Source: Rhizobium sp. Root274
Lineage (GTDB): Bacteria > Pseudomonadota > Alphaproteobacteria > Rhizobiales > Rhizobiaceae
Assembly: GCF_001429245.1 (NCBI RefSeq)
Contig: NZ_LMJE01000007.1
Location: 1,085,559-1,149,558, forward strand
Direction: 5' to 3'
Length of the DNA stretch: 64,000 bases
Position numbers and translations under genes: made by a program. Under the pieces are notes generated by a model. It was not told where the DNA came from and searched no databases. It saw only the letters and a list, made by a program, of their open reading frames with translations. Of the stretch, positions 43,262 to 51,380 are shown in pieces (position 1 is the stretch's first letter; every line of letters begins with the position of its first letter).

Positions 43262-43333
43262 GAATATTTCCTCCACTGCGCCCATATTGCTTAGCCAGTT
43301 TGGTTAGGTAAAATGATGTTTTCGGCGCAATCA

Positions 43334-43349
43334 TTAACTCTGGGGTTAT
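43334..43349. promoter_or_regulatory. PcaQ box in the pcaD-pcaQ gap
   Basis: On the minus strand this reads ATAACC-CCAG-AGTTAA, one base from the ATAACC-N4-GGTTAA motif recalled for rhizobial PcaQ. It lies 72 nt before the pcaD GTG, the spacing of an activator site, and 9 nt before the pcaQ ATG, fitting autorepression. Confidence 0.65.
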
Positions 43350-43358
43350 GGTTTTACC

Positions 43359-44282
43359 ATGGTCGACAATCGCATCAAGTTTCGCCATCTGCAGACCTTC
43401 GTCGAGGTGGCGCGACAGAAGAGCGTGATGAAGGCAGCCGGCGTTCTCAACATCAGCCAGCCGGCTGTGACCAAGACCATTCGGGAACTGGAGGAGGTCC
43501 TGGGTGTCGGTGTCTTCGAACGCGACGGCCGCGGCATCCGAATCACCCGTTATGGGGAGGCCTTCTTGAAGCATGCGGGTGCGGCTCTGACAGCCCTTCG
43601 CCAGGGTTTCGATTCCGTCTCCCATGCGCTCCACGCCGATGCCCCGCCGATCCGCGTCGGCGCCTTGCCGACGGTCTCCACCCGGATTATGCCGCAGGCG
43701 ATGAGCCAGTTCCTGCGTGAAGACATTCCCGCACGCATCAAGATCGTGACCGGCGAAAACGCGGTCCTGCTGGAACAGCTTCGCGTGGGTGATCTCGATC
43801 TGGTGGTCGGACGCCTGGCGGCACCTGAGCAGATGGCGGGCTTCTCCTTCGAGCATCTCTACTCGGAACAGGTGATCTTCTGCGTGCGCGCCGGCCATCC
43901 GCTTCTGGTCCAGGGGCCGGGCGTCTTTACCGAACTGGAGCGCTATCCGGTGCTCATGCCGACACGCGCCTCGATCATCAGACCATTTGTCGAGCGCTAC
44001 CTAATCGCCAACGGTATTTCGGCCCTGCCCACCCAGATCGAAACCGTCTCGGACAGCTTCGGCCGCGCCTTCGTCCGCGCAACGGATGCGATCTGGATCA
44101 TCTCGGCCGGGGTCGTGGCGACGGATCTGGCGGACGGCACGCTCGCCGCGCTCCCGATCGACACCAGCGAGACCAAGGGACCCGTCGGCCTGACCGTCCG
44201 GGCTGATTCGGTGCCCTCGATGCCGCTCGCCTTGCTGATGCGCACGATCCGCCATGTGGCCGCCGAAATTACACCGGCATGA
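43359..44282 (+). CDS. pcaQ: LysR-family activator of protocatechuate genes, PcaQ
   Basis: 307 residues. HTH: IKFRHLQTFVEVARQKSVMK and LNISQPAVTKTIRELEEVLG, a PcaQ/GbpR-type N-terminus. The effector domain includes PPIRVGALPTVSTRIMPQAM and LEQLRVGDLDLVVGRL. Divergent from pcaD. PcaQ activates pcaDCHGB with beta-carboxymuconate or its lactone as inducer in relatives. Convergent with pcaR, 6 nt apart. Confidence 0.92.
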   Translation: MVDNRIKFRHLQTFVEVARQKSVMKAAGVLNISQPAVTKTIRELEEVLGVGVFERDGRGIRITRYGEAFLKHAGAALTALRQGFDSVSHALHADAPPIRVGALPTVSTRIMPQAMSQFLREDIPARIKIVTGENAVLLEQLRVGDLDLVVGRLAAPEQMAGFSFEHLYSEQVIFCVRAGHPLLVQGPGVFTELERYPVLMPTRASIIRPFVERYLIANGISALPTQIETVSDSFGRAFVRATDAIWIISAGVVATDLADGTLAALPIDTSETKGPVGLTVRADSVPSMPLALLMRTIRHVAAEITPA

Positions 44283-44288
44283 TGGGCG

Positions 44289-45050
44289 CTACGACAGCAG
44301 CGATCGCAAGCCGGCCTGCACCTCCCGCAGCGCATCGAGACAATGGCCCGGCAATGCCTCGGCCGGCAGAATGGCCGCAGGCGCACCGACATTGATGGCC
44401 GCCACCACCCTGCCCCTTACATTGCTGACGGGAACGGCGATCGAGCACAGCCCCATTTCCAGTTCCTGATCAATCACGGCATAACCCTGGACCCGCACCC
44501 GACCAATCTCGGCCATCAGGTCCTGCGGGTCGGTGCGCGTCAAAGGCGTATGCGCCTTGATGGGCGACGCCGCGAGAAGGGCCGAGACTTCGGCATCCGG
44601 GAGGGAGGCGAGCAGCACTCTGCCCATCGAGGCGCTATAGGCCGGGAGCCGCGATCCGGGCATCAGGTTGATCGACATCACCCGCTTCTGGGCAGCCCGG
44701 GCGATATACACGATCTCCGTGCCGTCCAGCACCGAGGCGGACGCGCTATGCCCCAACTGCTCCGACAGCCGATCAAGAAAGGGTTGCACGATCGTCGGCA
44801 GCGGCGTGGCCGACAGCCAAGCATGGCCGAGCCGCAGGATCTTCGGCGTCAGCGCAAAGAACTTGCCGTCATAATCCGCATAGCCAAGCTGCGCGAGTGT
44901 GAGCAGACAGCGCCGGGCCGTCGCCCGGTCGAGCCCGCTAATCTCTGCCGCTTCGGCGATGCTAAGCCGCTGTCGCTCAGGCCCGAACGCTTCAATCACG
45001 CGCAGTCCTTTGGCGAATCCGCCCATGAGGTCCCGCTCTCCGACTGTCAT
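44289..45050 (-). CDS. pcaR: IclR-family regulator PcaR of pcaIJF
   Basis: 253 residues. The N-terminal winged HTH follows GGFAKGLRVIEAFGPERQRL, with recognition helix LDRATARRCLLTLAQLGY, the Pca regulon IclR subfamily pattern. The effector domain has SVLDGTEIVYIARAAQKRVM and LPAYSASMGRVLLASL. Divergent from pcaI with PcaR-like boxes between. The usual inducer is beta-ketoadipate. Confidence 0.92.
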   Translation of the reverse strand: MTVGERDLMGGFAKGLRVIEAFGPERQRLSIAEAAEISGLDRATARRCLLTLAQLGYADYDGKFFALTPKILRLGHAWLSATPLPTIVQPFLDRLSEQLGHSASASVLDGTEIVYIARAAQKRVMSINLMPGSRLPAYSASMGRVLLASLPDAEVSALLAASPIKAHTPLTRTDPQDLMAEIGRVRVQGYAVIDQELEMGLCSIAVPVSNVRGRVVAAINVGAPAAILPAEALPGHCLDALREVQAGLRSLLS

Positions 45051-45065
45051 GCCTGACCTCTATTC

Positions 45066-45098
45066 GTGCGATAATCGAACAAAAATCAAATATCGCAC
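45066..45098. promoter_or_regulatory. PcaR operator pair between pcaR and pcaI
   Basis: 45066-45080 reads GTTCGATTATCGCAC on the minus strand, one base from the 15-bp PcaR site recalled from Pseudomonas (GTTCGATAATCGCAC). A weaker copy (10 of 15 bases) on the plus strand ends at 45098. Together the outer arms form GTGCGATA-N17-TATCGCAC, a perfect 8-bp inverted repeat. It lies 16 nt from the pcaR start and 84 nt from pcaI. Confidence 0.65.
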
Positions 45099-45181
45099 AA
45101 ATCACTTGCTGTCGATGAGCGGCGGGACCTATTTGTGAAGGGAGGAGGCGGGCGACCGCGCTCAAGGAAACGGGAGTTCCC

Positions 45182-45889
45182 ATGGACAAGACAATTGCAA
45201 GCCTGGCGGATGCCGTGGCGGAGATCGGCGACGGCGCGACCGTGATGATCGGCGGCTTCGGCGGCTCCGGCGCACCGATCGAACTCATCCACGCCCTGAT
45301 CGACAAGGGGCCGAAGGGCCTGACGGTGATCAACAACAATGCCGGCAATGGCCGCATCGGCATCGCGGCCATGATCGATGCCGGTTTGGTCAAGAAGATG
45401 ATCTGCTCCTTCCCGCGCTCCTCCGACCCGCGCGCCTTCACCGACCGCTACCTCGCTGGTGAGATCGAGCTGGAACTCGTGCCGCAGGGCACGCTAGCCG
45501 AGCGCATCCGCGCCGGCGGCGCCGGCATACCGGCCTTCTACACCCCGACCGGTTTCGGCACGGAACTGGCCGAAGGCAAGGTCATCGCCGAGTTCGATGG
45601 CCGCCAATATGTGCAGGAGCGCTGGCTGAAGGCCGACTTCGCCATCGTCAAGGCGCATCTCGGCGACACCATGGGCAACCTGACCTACCGGATGGCTGGC
45701 CGCAACTTCAACCCGCTGATGTGCATGGCCGCCGCCAAGACCATCGCCCAGGTCTCGAAGATCGTGGAACCCGGCGAAATCGATCCCGAGCAGGTGATCA
45801 CCCCCGGCATCTTCGTCGATGGCGTCGTTGAAGTCGCCAACCCGCAACAGGAAGAAGAGCTCATCCGAGCCGGAGTGGCCTACGCATGA
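45182..45889 (+). CDS. pcaI: 3-oxoadipate CoA-transferase subunit A PcaI
   Basis: 235 residues. GATVMIGGFGGSGAPIELIH holds the glycine-rich CoA-binding loop of class I CoA-transferases, and MICSFPRSSDPRAFTDRYLA follows. It transfers CoA from succinyl-CoA to beta-ketoadipate together with PcaJ. The stop overlaps pcaJ as ATGA. Confidence 0.95.
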   Translation: MDKTIASLADAVAEIGDGATVMIGGFGGSGAPIELIHALIDKGPKGLTVINNNAGNGRIGIAAMIDAGLVKKMICSFPRSSDPRAFTDRYLAGEIELELVPQGTLAERIRAGGAGIPAFYTPTGFGTELAEGKVIAEFDGRQYVQERWLKADFAIVKAHLGDTMGNLTYRMAGRNFNPLMCMAAAKTIAQVSKIVEPGEIDPEQVITPGIFVDGVVEVANPQQEEELIRAGVAYA

Positions 45890-46587
45890 CCGACGCACCA
45901 ACTATCGACACCCGCGAGGACATCAAGCTCTCCAACGCCCAGATCGCCTGGCGCGCCGCTCAGGACATTGAGGACGGGGCCTATGTCAACCTCGGCATCG
46001 GCTTTCCGGAAATGGTCGCCAAGTTCCAGCCGGAAGGGCGCCAGGCCATCTTCCACACCGAAAACGGCGTGTTGAACTTCGGCGAGGCACCACCCGCCGG
46101 CGAGGAGGACTGGGACCTGATCAACGCCGGCAAGAAGGCGATCACGCTGAAGCCGGGTGCAGCCTTCTTCCACCATGCCGACAGCTTTGCCATGGTCCGT
46201 GGCGGCCATCTCGATGTCGCGATCCTCGGTGCCTATCAGGTCGCCGAAAACGGCGACCTCGCCAACTGGCGCGTCGGCTCCAAGGGCGTTCCAGCCGTCG
46301 GCGGCGCGATGGATCTGGTGCATGGCGCAAAGCAGGTCGTCGTCATCACCGAACACGTCACCAAAGACGGCAAGCCAAAGCTCGTCGAGCGCTGCAGCTT
46401 CCCGCTGACAGGCGTCGGCAGCATCACCCGCGTCTATACGAGCCATGCCGTGATCGACATCGTCGATGGCAAGTTCGTCGTGCGCGAAAAACTGGCCGCC
46501 ATGACCATGGACGAGCTGCAGGCCATGACCGGTGGCAAGCTGCACACCGACGGCCCCGTCGCCGACCTGGTCGTGCCGGCGCTGTAA
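45886..46587 (+). CDS. pcaJ: 3-oxoadipate CoA-transferase subunit B PcaJ
   Basis: 233 residues. The catalytic glutamate is Glu59 in IFHTENGVLNFGEAPP. YVNLGIGFPEMVAKF and DLVHGAKQVVVITEH are further family segments. Overlaps pcaI by 4 nt and lies 12 nt before pcaF. Confidence 0.95.
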   Translation: MTDAPTIDTREDIKLSNAQIAWRAAQDIEDGAYVNLGIGFPEMVAKFQPEGRQAIFHTENGVLNFGEAPPAGEEDWDLINAGKKAITLKPGAAFFHHADSFAMVRGGHLDVAILGAYQVAENGDLANWRVGSKGVPAVGGAMDLVHGAKQVVVITEHVTKDGKPKLVERCSFPLTGVGSITRVYTSHAVIDIVDGKFVVREKLAAMTMDELQAMTGGKLHTDGPVADLVVPAL

Positions 46588-46599
46588 GGAGTAGAACAT

Positions 46600-47805
46600 A
46601 TGACTGAAGCCTTTATCTGCGATTACATCCGCACACCCATCGGCCGTTTCGGCGGCTCGCTTTCTTCCGTCCGCGCCGATGATCTCGGCGCCGTGCCGCT
46701 GAAGGCATTGATTGAACGCCATGCGGGCATCGATTGGGAAGCCGTCGAGGATGTGATCTTCGGCTGCGCCAACCAAGCCGGCGAAGACAACCGCAACGTC
46801 GCGCGCATGTCCGCCTTGCTTGCCGGCCTGCCGGTCTCCGTCACCGGCACCACGATCAACCGCCTCTGCGGCTCCGGCATGGATGCCGTGATCACGGCCG
46901 CCCGCGCCATCAAGTCCGGCGAGGCCGAGCTGATGATTGCAGGCGGCGTCGAAAGTATGAGCCGCGCGCCTTTCGTCATGCCCAAGGCCGAAACGGCCTT
47001 CTCCCGCAATGCCGAGATCTACGACACCACGATCGGCTGGCGCTTCGTCAATCCGCTGATGAAGAAGCAATATGGCGTCGACAGCATGCCGGAGACCGGA
47101 GACAATGTCGCAATCGACTTCAAGGTCTCCCGCGAGGACCAGGATGCCTTTGCCGTGCGCAGCCAGGCCAAGGCAGCAGAAGCGCAAGCCAATGGCCGGC
47201 TGGCGAAGGAAATCACGCCCGTTACCGTCCCGCAGCGCAAGGGCGATCCCTCGATCGTTGACCGCGACGAACATCCGCGCGCGACTTCGGTCGAGGCACT
47301 GGCCAAGCTGAAGCCGGTCAACAAAATGGAAGGCGCCACTGTCACCGCTGGCAATGCTTCGGGCGTCAATGACGGGGCCGCCGCCCTCATCATCGCCTCG
47401 GAAGCTGCCGTGAAGAAATACGGCCTCACCCCCATCGCTCGCTTCCTCGGTGGGGCAACCGCTGGCGTGCCGCCGCGCATCATGGGCTTCGGCCCGGCCC
47501 CGGCCTCGAAGAAGCTGCTTGCCCGTCTCGCCCTGACGCAACAGCAGATCGACGTCATCGAGCTGAACGAGGCCTTTGCCTCCCAAGGGATCGCGACGCT
47601 CCGCGATCTCGGCGTCGCCGACGACGATCCGCGCGTCAATCGCAACGGCGGTGCCATCGCGCTCGGTCACCCGCTCGGCATGTCGGGCGCCCGCATTGCC
47701 GGAACGGCAGCCCTGGAACTGAAGGAAACAGGCGGGCGCTACGCGCTCTCCACCATGTGCATCGGCGTCGGCCAAGGCATTGCAATCGCGCTCGAACGCG
47801 TCTGA
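46600..47805 (+). CDS. pcaF: Beta-ketoadipyl-CoA thiolase PcaF
   Basis: 401 residues, thiolase II. Acyl-acceptor Cys90 (NRLCGSGMDAV), GGVESMSRAPFVM, the ALGHPLGMSGARIAGT histidine loop and C-terminal second cysteine in STMCIGVGQGIAIALERV. It splits beta-ketoadipyl-CoA to succinyl-CoA and acetyl-CoA, ending the pathway. AAGGAG precedes the ATG. A terminator follows. Confidence 0.96.
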   Translation: MTEAFICDYIRTPIGRFGGSLSSVRADDLGAVPLKALIERHAGIDWEAVEDVIFGCANQAGEDNRNVARMSALLAGLPVSVTGTTINRLCGSGMDAVITAARAIKSGEAELMIAGGVESMSRAPFVMPKAETAFSRNAEIYDTTIGWRFVNPLMKKQYGVDSMPETGDNVAIDFKVSREDQDAFAVRSQAKAAEAQANGRLAKEITPVTVPQRKGDPSIVDRDEHPRATSVEALAKLKPVNKMEGATVTAGNASGVNDGAAALIIASEAAVKKYGLTPIARFLGGATAGVPPRIMGFGPAPASKKLLARLALTQQQIDVIELNEAFASQGIATLRDLGVADDDPRVNRNGGAIALGHPLGMSGARIAGTAALELKETGGRYALSTMCIGVGQGIAIALERV

Positions 47806-47813
47806 ACCCTCTG

Positions 47814-47842
47814 AAAAGGCGCCTGAACAGGGGGCGCCTTTT
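47814..47842. terminator. Bidirectional terminator after pcaF
   Basis: AAAAGGCGCC (47814-47823) pairs with GGCGCCTTTT (47833-47842) around a 9-nt loop, between convergent pcaF and the DUF922 gene. Confidence 0.85.
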
Positions 47843-47846
47843 CACG

Positions 47847-48449
47847 CTATGGATTGACGAAAGACAGGATCAGCTGGTGGACCGCCCCACCTGGCGACAT
47901 CTCGACCCGGTCATATTCGCTGTGGCGCGCCCCGTGCGCGTCCGAGATCGGTTTCAACTGTGCCTGCAAAGCTGCCCGCACCTTCTTGCAGCCCGGATCG
48001 TTCTCGTCCCGTAGGCCCACGGAGATATCCTGGATCTGCTGCGTCAGGTCACGCATGAAGACCCCGTGAAGCTTCTCGTGCTTCACAATGCCGGAGAAGA
48101 AACGGTCCCACTTCGCCTGCACATCGGCAGTGAGCGCACCCGCCGGTTTCGGCAGCGTATAGGTAATGATCAGCTTTGGCTTGGCCGAGGCGAGAACGCA
48201 GGCAGCGCCCTGCTGCTGATAGTCACGCTGCCATGTCAGCTTGAACGTCGTATGGGCGATCGTCCGTCCGCCACCCAGCAGTGGTCCGCGCTCCCCGATG
48301 GATTGGTAGAGCGCCATCGGTGAATTGCCACGGATTTTGTAATACTCGGTCTTCTCGATCGGTTCCCAGCTCTGAGCGGCCACGGGAAGCGGCGAGAGCG
48401 CGACGATGCAAAGGGCGAGACGGGCAAACGGCGAGGTCAAGGCAGACAT
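47847..48449 (-). CDS. DUF922 periplasmic putative zinc protease
   Basis: 200 residues. Signal peptide LALCIVALSPLPVAAQS. The DUF922 body includes EYYKIRGNSPMALYQSIGER, HTTFKLTWQRDYQQ and an HExxH zinc motif at 124-128 (KHEKLHG). Cys84 and Cys154 could form a disulfide. Function unknown; the motif suggests a metalloprotease of the cell envelope. Convergent with pcaF. Confidence 0.82.
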   Translation of the reverse strand: MSALTSPFARLALCIVALSPLPVAAQSWEPIEKTEYYKIRGNSPMALYQSIGERGPLLGGGRTIAHTTFKLTWQRDYQQQGAACVLASAKPKLIITYTLPKPAGALTADVQAKWDRFFSGIVKHEKLHGVFMRDLTQQIQDISVGLRDENDPGCKKVRAALQAQLKPISDAHGARHSEYDRVEMSPGGAVHQLILSFVNP

Positions 48450-48617
48450 CTCCTGCAGGAACGGTTCTCCCCAATAGCCGCCTCAAGGCACGGGTTCAAT
48501 GTCTAGCTATGAGACGCCATGCTGGACATTCAGAGGATTTGCGGACCAGACTTTCCGCAATTTTAACTGTCGCTGATGTAAACACGTCCTGAGGGCACGA
48601 CAGGAGGAATGCGCAGC

Positions 48618-50630
48618 GTGACCGGTCCAGGATACAAGAGCCCACTTTCCGAAGCGGTCGGCTGGGTTGCTCGTCTCCTGGCGGTGCCGAACGACAACCC
48701 TGTCTTGACGGCGGCCCAGTACGAGGCATTCTCGAAACAGGTACCCCTGCTCTATTTCATTTTGGCTACGAACATGATCTCGCTGTCCTGGACCCACCAG
48801 GGCACGGCGCCCGATCTGCTTGTGGTCTATTTCCCGGCCGTGCTGACGCTGCTTTTCACCCTGCGTTCCGTGCTCTGGCTGCGGGGACGCAAGCGCCAGC
48901 GCACGCCGGCCGAAGCATATCGGCAGTTGCGCGCCACCAATTTCCTGTCTTTCCCCATCGCCGTCGTCTGCACAGCCTGGTCGGTCGCCCTGCTACCCTA
49001 TGGCGACGCCTATCAGAATGCCCATGTGGCCTTCTTCATGGCGATCACGGTCATCGGCTGCATCTTCTGCCTGATGCATCTGCGCTCCGCCGCCCTGATT
49101 GTCACCGTCACGGTGAACCTGCCATTCTTTGTCGTGATGTGCCTGAGCGGCGAACCGACCTTCATCGCAACGGGCGTCAATGTCATCCTGGTGACGATGG
49201 CGATGATCATCATCCTGCTCGGCCACTACAGAGATTTCCGGCAGTTGCATGCATCACGCCAGGTCCTGCTGATCCAGCAGGAAGCGTTGCAGGAGCAGAA
49301 CAAGGCGATGCAGTCCCTGTCAGACGAAAACCTCCGGCTCGCCAACCTCGATAGCCTGACGCTGCTGGCCAATCGCCGCAGCTTCTTCCAGATGGTGGAA
49401 ACTGCATTTCGCCGCGCAAGCGAAGATGGTGAGCGCCTTGCTGTCGGCGTCATCGATCTGGACGGCTTCAAACCCGTCAACGACATGTATGGGCACGCGG
49501 CGGGCGACAAGGTGCTGATCGAGATCGGTGCAAGACTGGTCACGCTTTGCAACGACAACCTCTCGGTCTACCGCCTGGGCGGCGACGAGTTCGGCCTCCT
49601 TCTCCAGGGCGATGCGCAGGCGGATGTGATGGCGCTGGGACAGACCGTCTGCGACCGCATTGCCGAACGCATCAATATCGGCAGCGGCATGGTCCAGGTG
49701 ACAGGCTCAGTCGGTTTCGCCATCTATCCCGACGTCGGCAGCACCGGACAGGAAATCTATGAGCTTGCCGACTATGCCCTCTATACCGCCAAGCGGACGC
49801 ACCGTGCGGGCACCGTCATCTTCAATGCGGTGCAGGCCAACGAACTGAACCGCCAGAAGATCGTCGAAGAGGCTCTCGTTGCCGCAGACCTCGAAAAGGA
49901 GCTTTCGCTGGTTTACCAGCCGATCACCTGTGTCGGCACCCGCCGATGCATTGGCTTCGAGGCCCTCGCCCGCTGGCAGAGCCCGCGCATAGGGCGCGTC
50001 TCGCCCGCAGAGTTCATTCCGGTCGCCGAGCACAATGGCCGCATCACCATGATGACCCGGTTCCTGCTGAGCCAGGCGCTGGCAGCAGCAAGGCAATGGC
50101 CGGACGATGTCTATCTCTCGTTCAACCTTTCACCGCATGACCTGACGTCACCGGAAAGCACGCTCCGCATTGTAGCCATCGTCCTGAAGAGCGGCTTCGA
50201 CCCGCGACGGATCAACTTCGAGATTACCGAGACTGCGGTCATGCACGACTTTGAACAGGCGAGCGCCTCGATCCAGATGCTGCGGGAACTCGGCTGCGGC
50301 ATCGCCCTTGACGACTTCGGCACCGGCTATTCCAGCCTCAACCACGTTCACAAGCTTCCGCTGACGAAGATCAAGATCGACGGCAGCTTCGTGCGCGACA
50401 TTCACACCCGCCGCACCAGCTTCAAGATCGTCAAGTCCGTGCTTGCTCTCTGTGCGGAAATGGAATTGCAGGCGATCGTTGAGGGCGTGGAGACGGAAGA
50501 GGAACTCCGCATTCTGGAAGGGTTAGGGGTTGAGGCCGTCCAAGGCTTCTATTTCGGCAAGCCCATGGAGGCGACGGCCACATTCGCGGTGCTGTCTTCT
50601 CCGATGCTTGAAGCGGCCGCAGCGCCCTGA
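48618..50630 (+). CDS. Membrane GGDEF-EAL c-di-GMP enzyme
   Basis: About 670 residues. Six hydrophobic segments in residues 40-205 form a membrane sensor without a named domain that I recognise. A coiled coil follows (QQEALQEQNKAMQSLSDENL). The GGDEF domain has the intact active site RLGGDEFGL near 320. The EAL domain has FEALARW near 446, LDDFGTGYSSL and EGVETEEEL. Both activities may therefore be possible. The GTG at 48618 stands 10 nt from AGGAGG. The ATG at 48609 is only 1 nt from it, so I prefer GTG, with some doubt. Confidence 0.9.
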   Translation: MTGPGYKSPLSEAVGWVARLLAVPNDNPVLTAAQYEAFSKQVPLLYFILATNMISLSWTHQGTAPDLLVVYFPAVLTLLFTLRSVLWLRGRKRQRTPAEAYRQLRATNFLSFPIAVVCTAWSVALLPYGDAYQNAHVAFFMAITVIGCIFCLMHLRSAALIVTVTVNLPFFVVMCLSGEPTFIATGVNVILVTMAMIIILLGHYRDFRQLHASRQVLLIQQEALQEQNKAMQSLSDENLRLANLDSLTLLANRRSFFQMVETAFRRASEDGERLAVGVIDLDGFKPVNDMYGHAAGDKVLIEIGARLVTLCNDNLSVYRLGGDEFGLLLQGDAQADVMALGQTVCDRIAERINIGSGMVQVTGSVGFAIYPDVGSTGQEIYELADYALYTAKRTHRAGTVIFNAVQANELNRQKIVEEALVAADLEKELSLVYQPITCVGTRRCIGFEALARWQSPRIGRVSPAEFIPVAEHNGRITMMTRFLLSQALAAARQWPDDVYLSFNLSPHDLTSPESTLRIVAIVLKSGFDPRRINFEITETAVMHDFEQASASIQMLRELGCGIALDDFGTGYSSLNHVHKLPLTKIKIDGSFVRDIHTRRTSFKIVKSVLALCAEMELQAIVEGVETEEELRILEGLGVEAVQGFYFGKPMEATATFAVLSSPMLEAAAAP

Positions 50631-50633
50631 CCT

Positions 50634-51380
50634 TTACGAAAATTGCTGAAGCGCCGTTTTCAGAGCCCGCACGGTCGCCTCATCCGTGTGGCGCATCTCG
50701 TCACCGGCAAAACCGAAATCCACGAGTCTAGGATCGGTCGCCCGAGGCTGACTGCTGGAGGCATGCACCTCGCAAACACCGGGGATGGCGAGGAAACGGG
50801 CGACATTCTGCGGACGCACGCCGCCGCCCGGCATGATGGAAATGCGGCCATTGGCAAGCTTGCTCAGATGCGTCAGCCTCTGGATCCCGTCTTCGGCATG
50901 GCGGGCACCGCCGGAGGTTAGGATGCGGGAAAAACCAAGTTCGATTGCAAGATCGAGTGCAGCATCGAAATCGCCCACGACATCGAAGGCCCGGTGCAGT
51001 GTAAGATCCAGGTCCGCAGCCGCCGCCACCAGACGCTCCAGCACCGGACGGTCCAGCATACCGGGCGCCCGCGTTGCACCGATGACCACCCCGGCCAGCC
51101 CTGCGGCCTGCGCGGCCTCGATGTCGGCGATCATGACGGCGATATCATCCTCGCTGTAGACGAAGTCACCGATCCGCGGTCGGATCAGGGCATAAACGGG
51201 AATAGGTGCAAGGGCAGCAAGCGACATGAAACCCCGGGAGGGCGTGAGCCCACCAGAGCCGAGCGCGGAGCAGAGCTCGATCCGGTCCGCCCCACCCTTC
51301 ACGGCTGCTGCCAGCCCGGCGGCGTCGTCGACGCAGATTTCAAGAACTCGAGACCCGGTTTGTTTTTCGCTCAGCGTCAT
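50634..51380 (-). CDS. cutC: CutC-family protein
   Basis: 248 residues, TIM-barrel CutC family. LEICVDDAAGLAAAVKGGAD, RIELCSALGSGGLTPSRG, PVYALIRPRIGDFVYSED and ILTSGGARHAEDG are hallmark segments. Once named for copper homeostasis, the family's true reaction is unsettled. The ATG at 51380 overlaps the MFS stop as ATGA, so it is the last gene of a long minus-strand operon. The open frame further upstream is not used. Confidence 0.87.
   Translation of the reverse strand: MTLSEKQTGSRVLEICVDDAAGLAAAVKGGADRIELCSALGSGGLTPSRGFMSLAALAPIPVYALIRPRIGDFVYSEDDIAVMIADIEAAQAAGLAGVVIGATRAPGMLDRPVLERLVAAAADLDLTLHRAFDVVGDFDAALDLAIELGFSRILTSGGARHAEDGIQRLTHLSKLANGRISIMPGGGVRPQNVARFLAIPGVCEVHASSSQPRATDPRLVDFGFAGDEMRHTDEATVRALKTALQQFS

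Noticed and set aside
43285..43359. TTAGCCA / TGGTTAG inverted pair as main PcaQ site
   Set aside because: It is less symmetric and fits the recalled PcaQ consensus less well than 43334-43349, though it could be an accessory site.
45880..47775. 631-codon minus-strand frame opposite pcaJ and pcaF
   Set aside because: Covers two well-identified genes in antisense, and no domain is seen.
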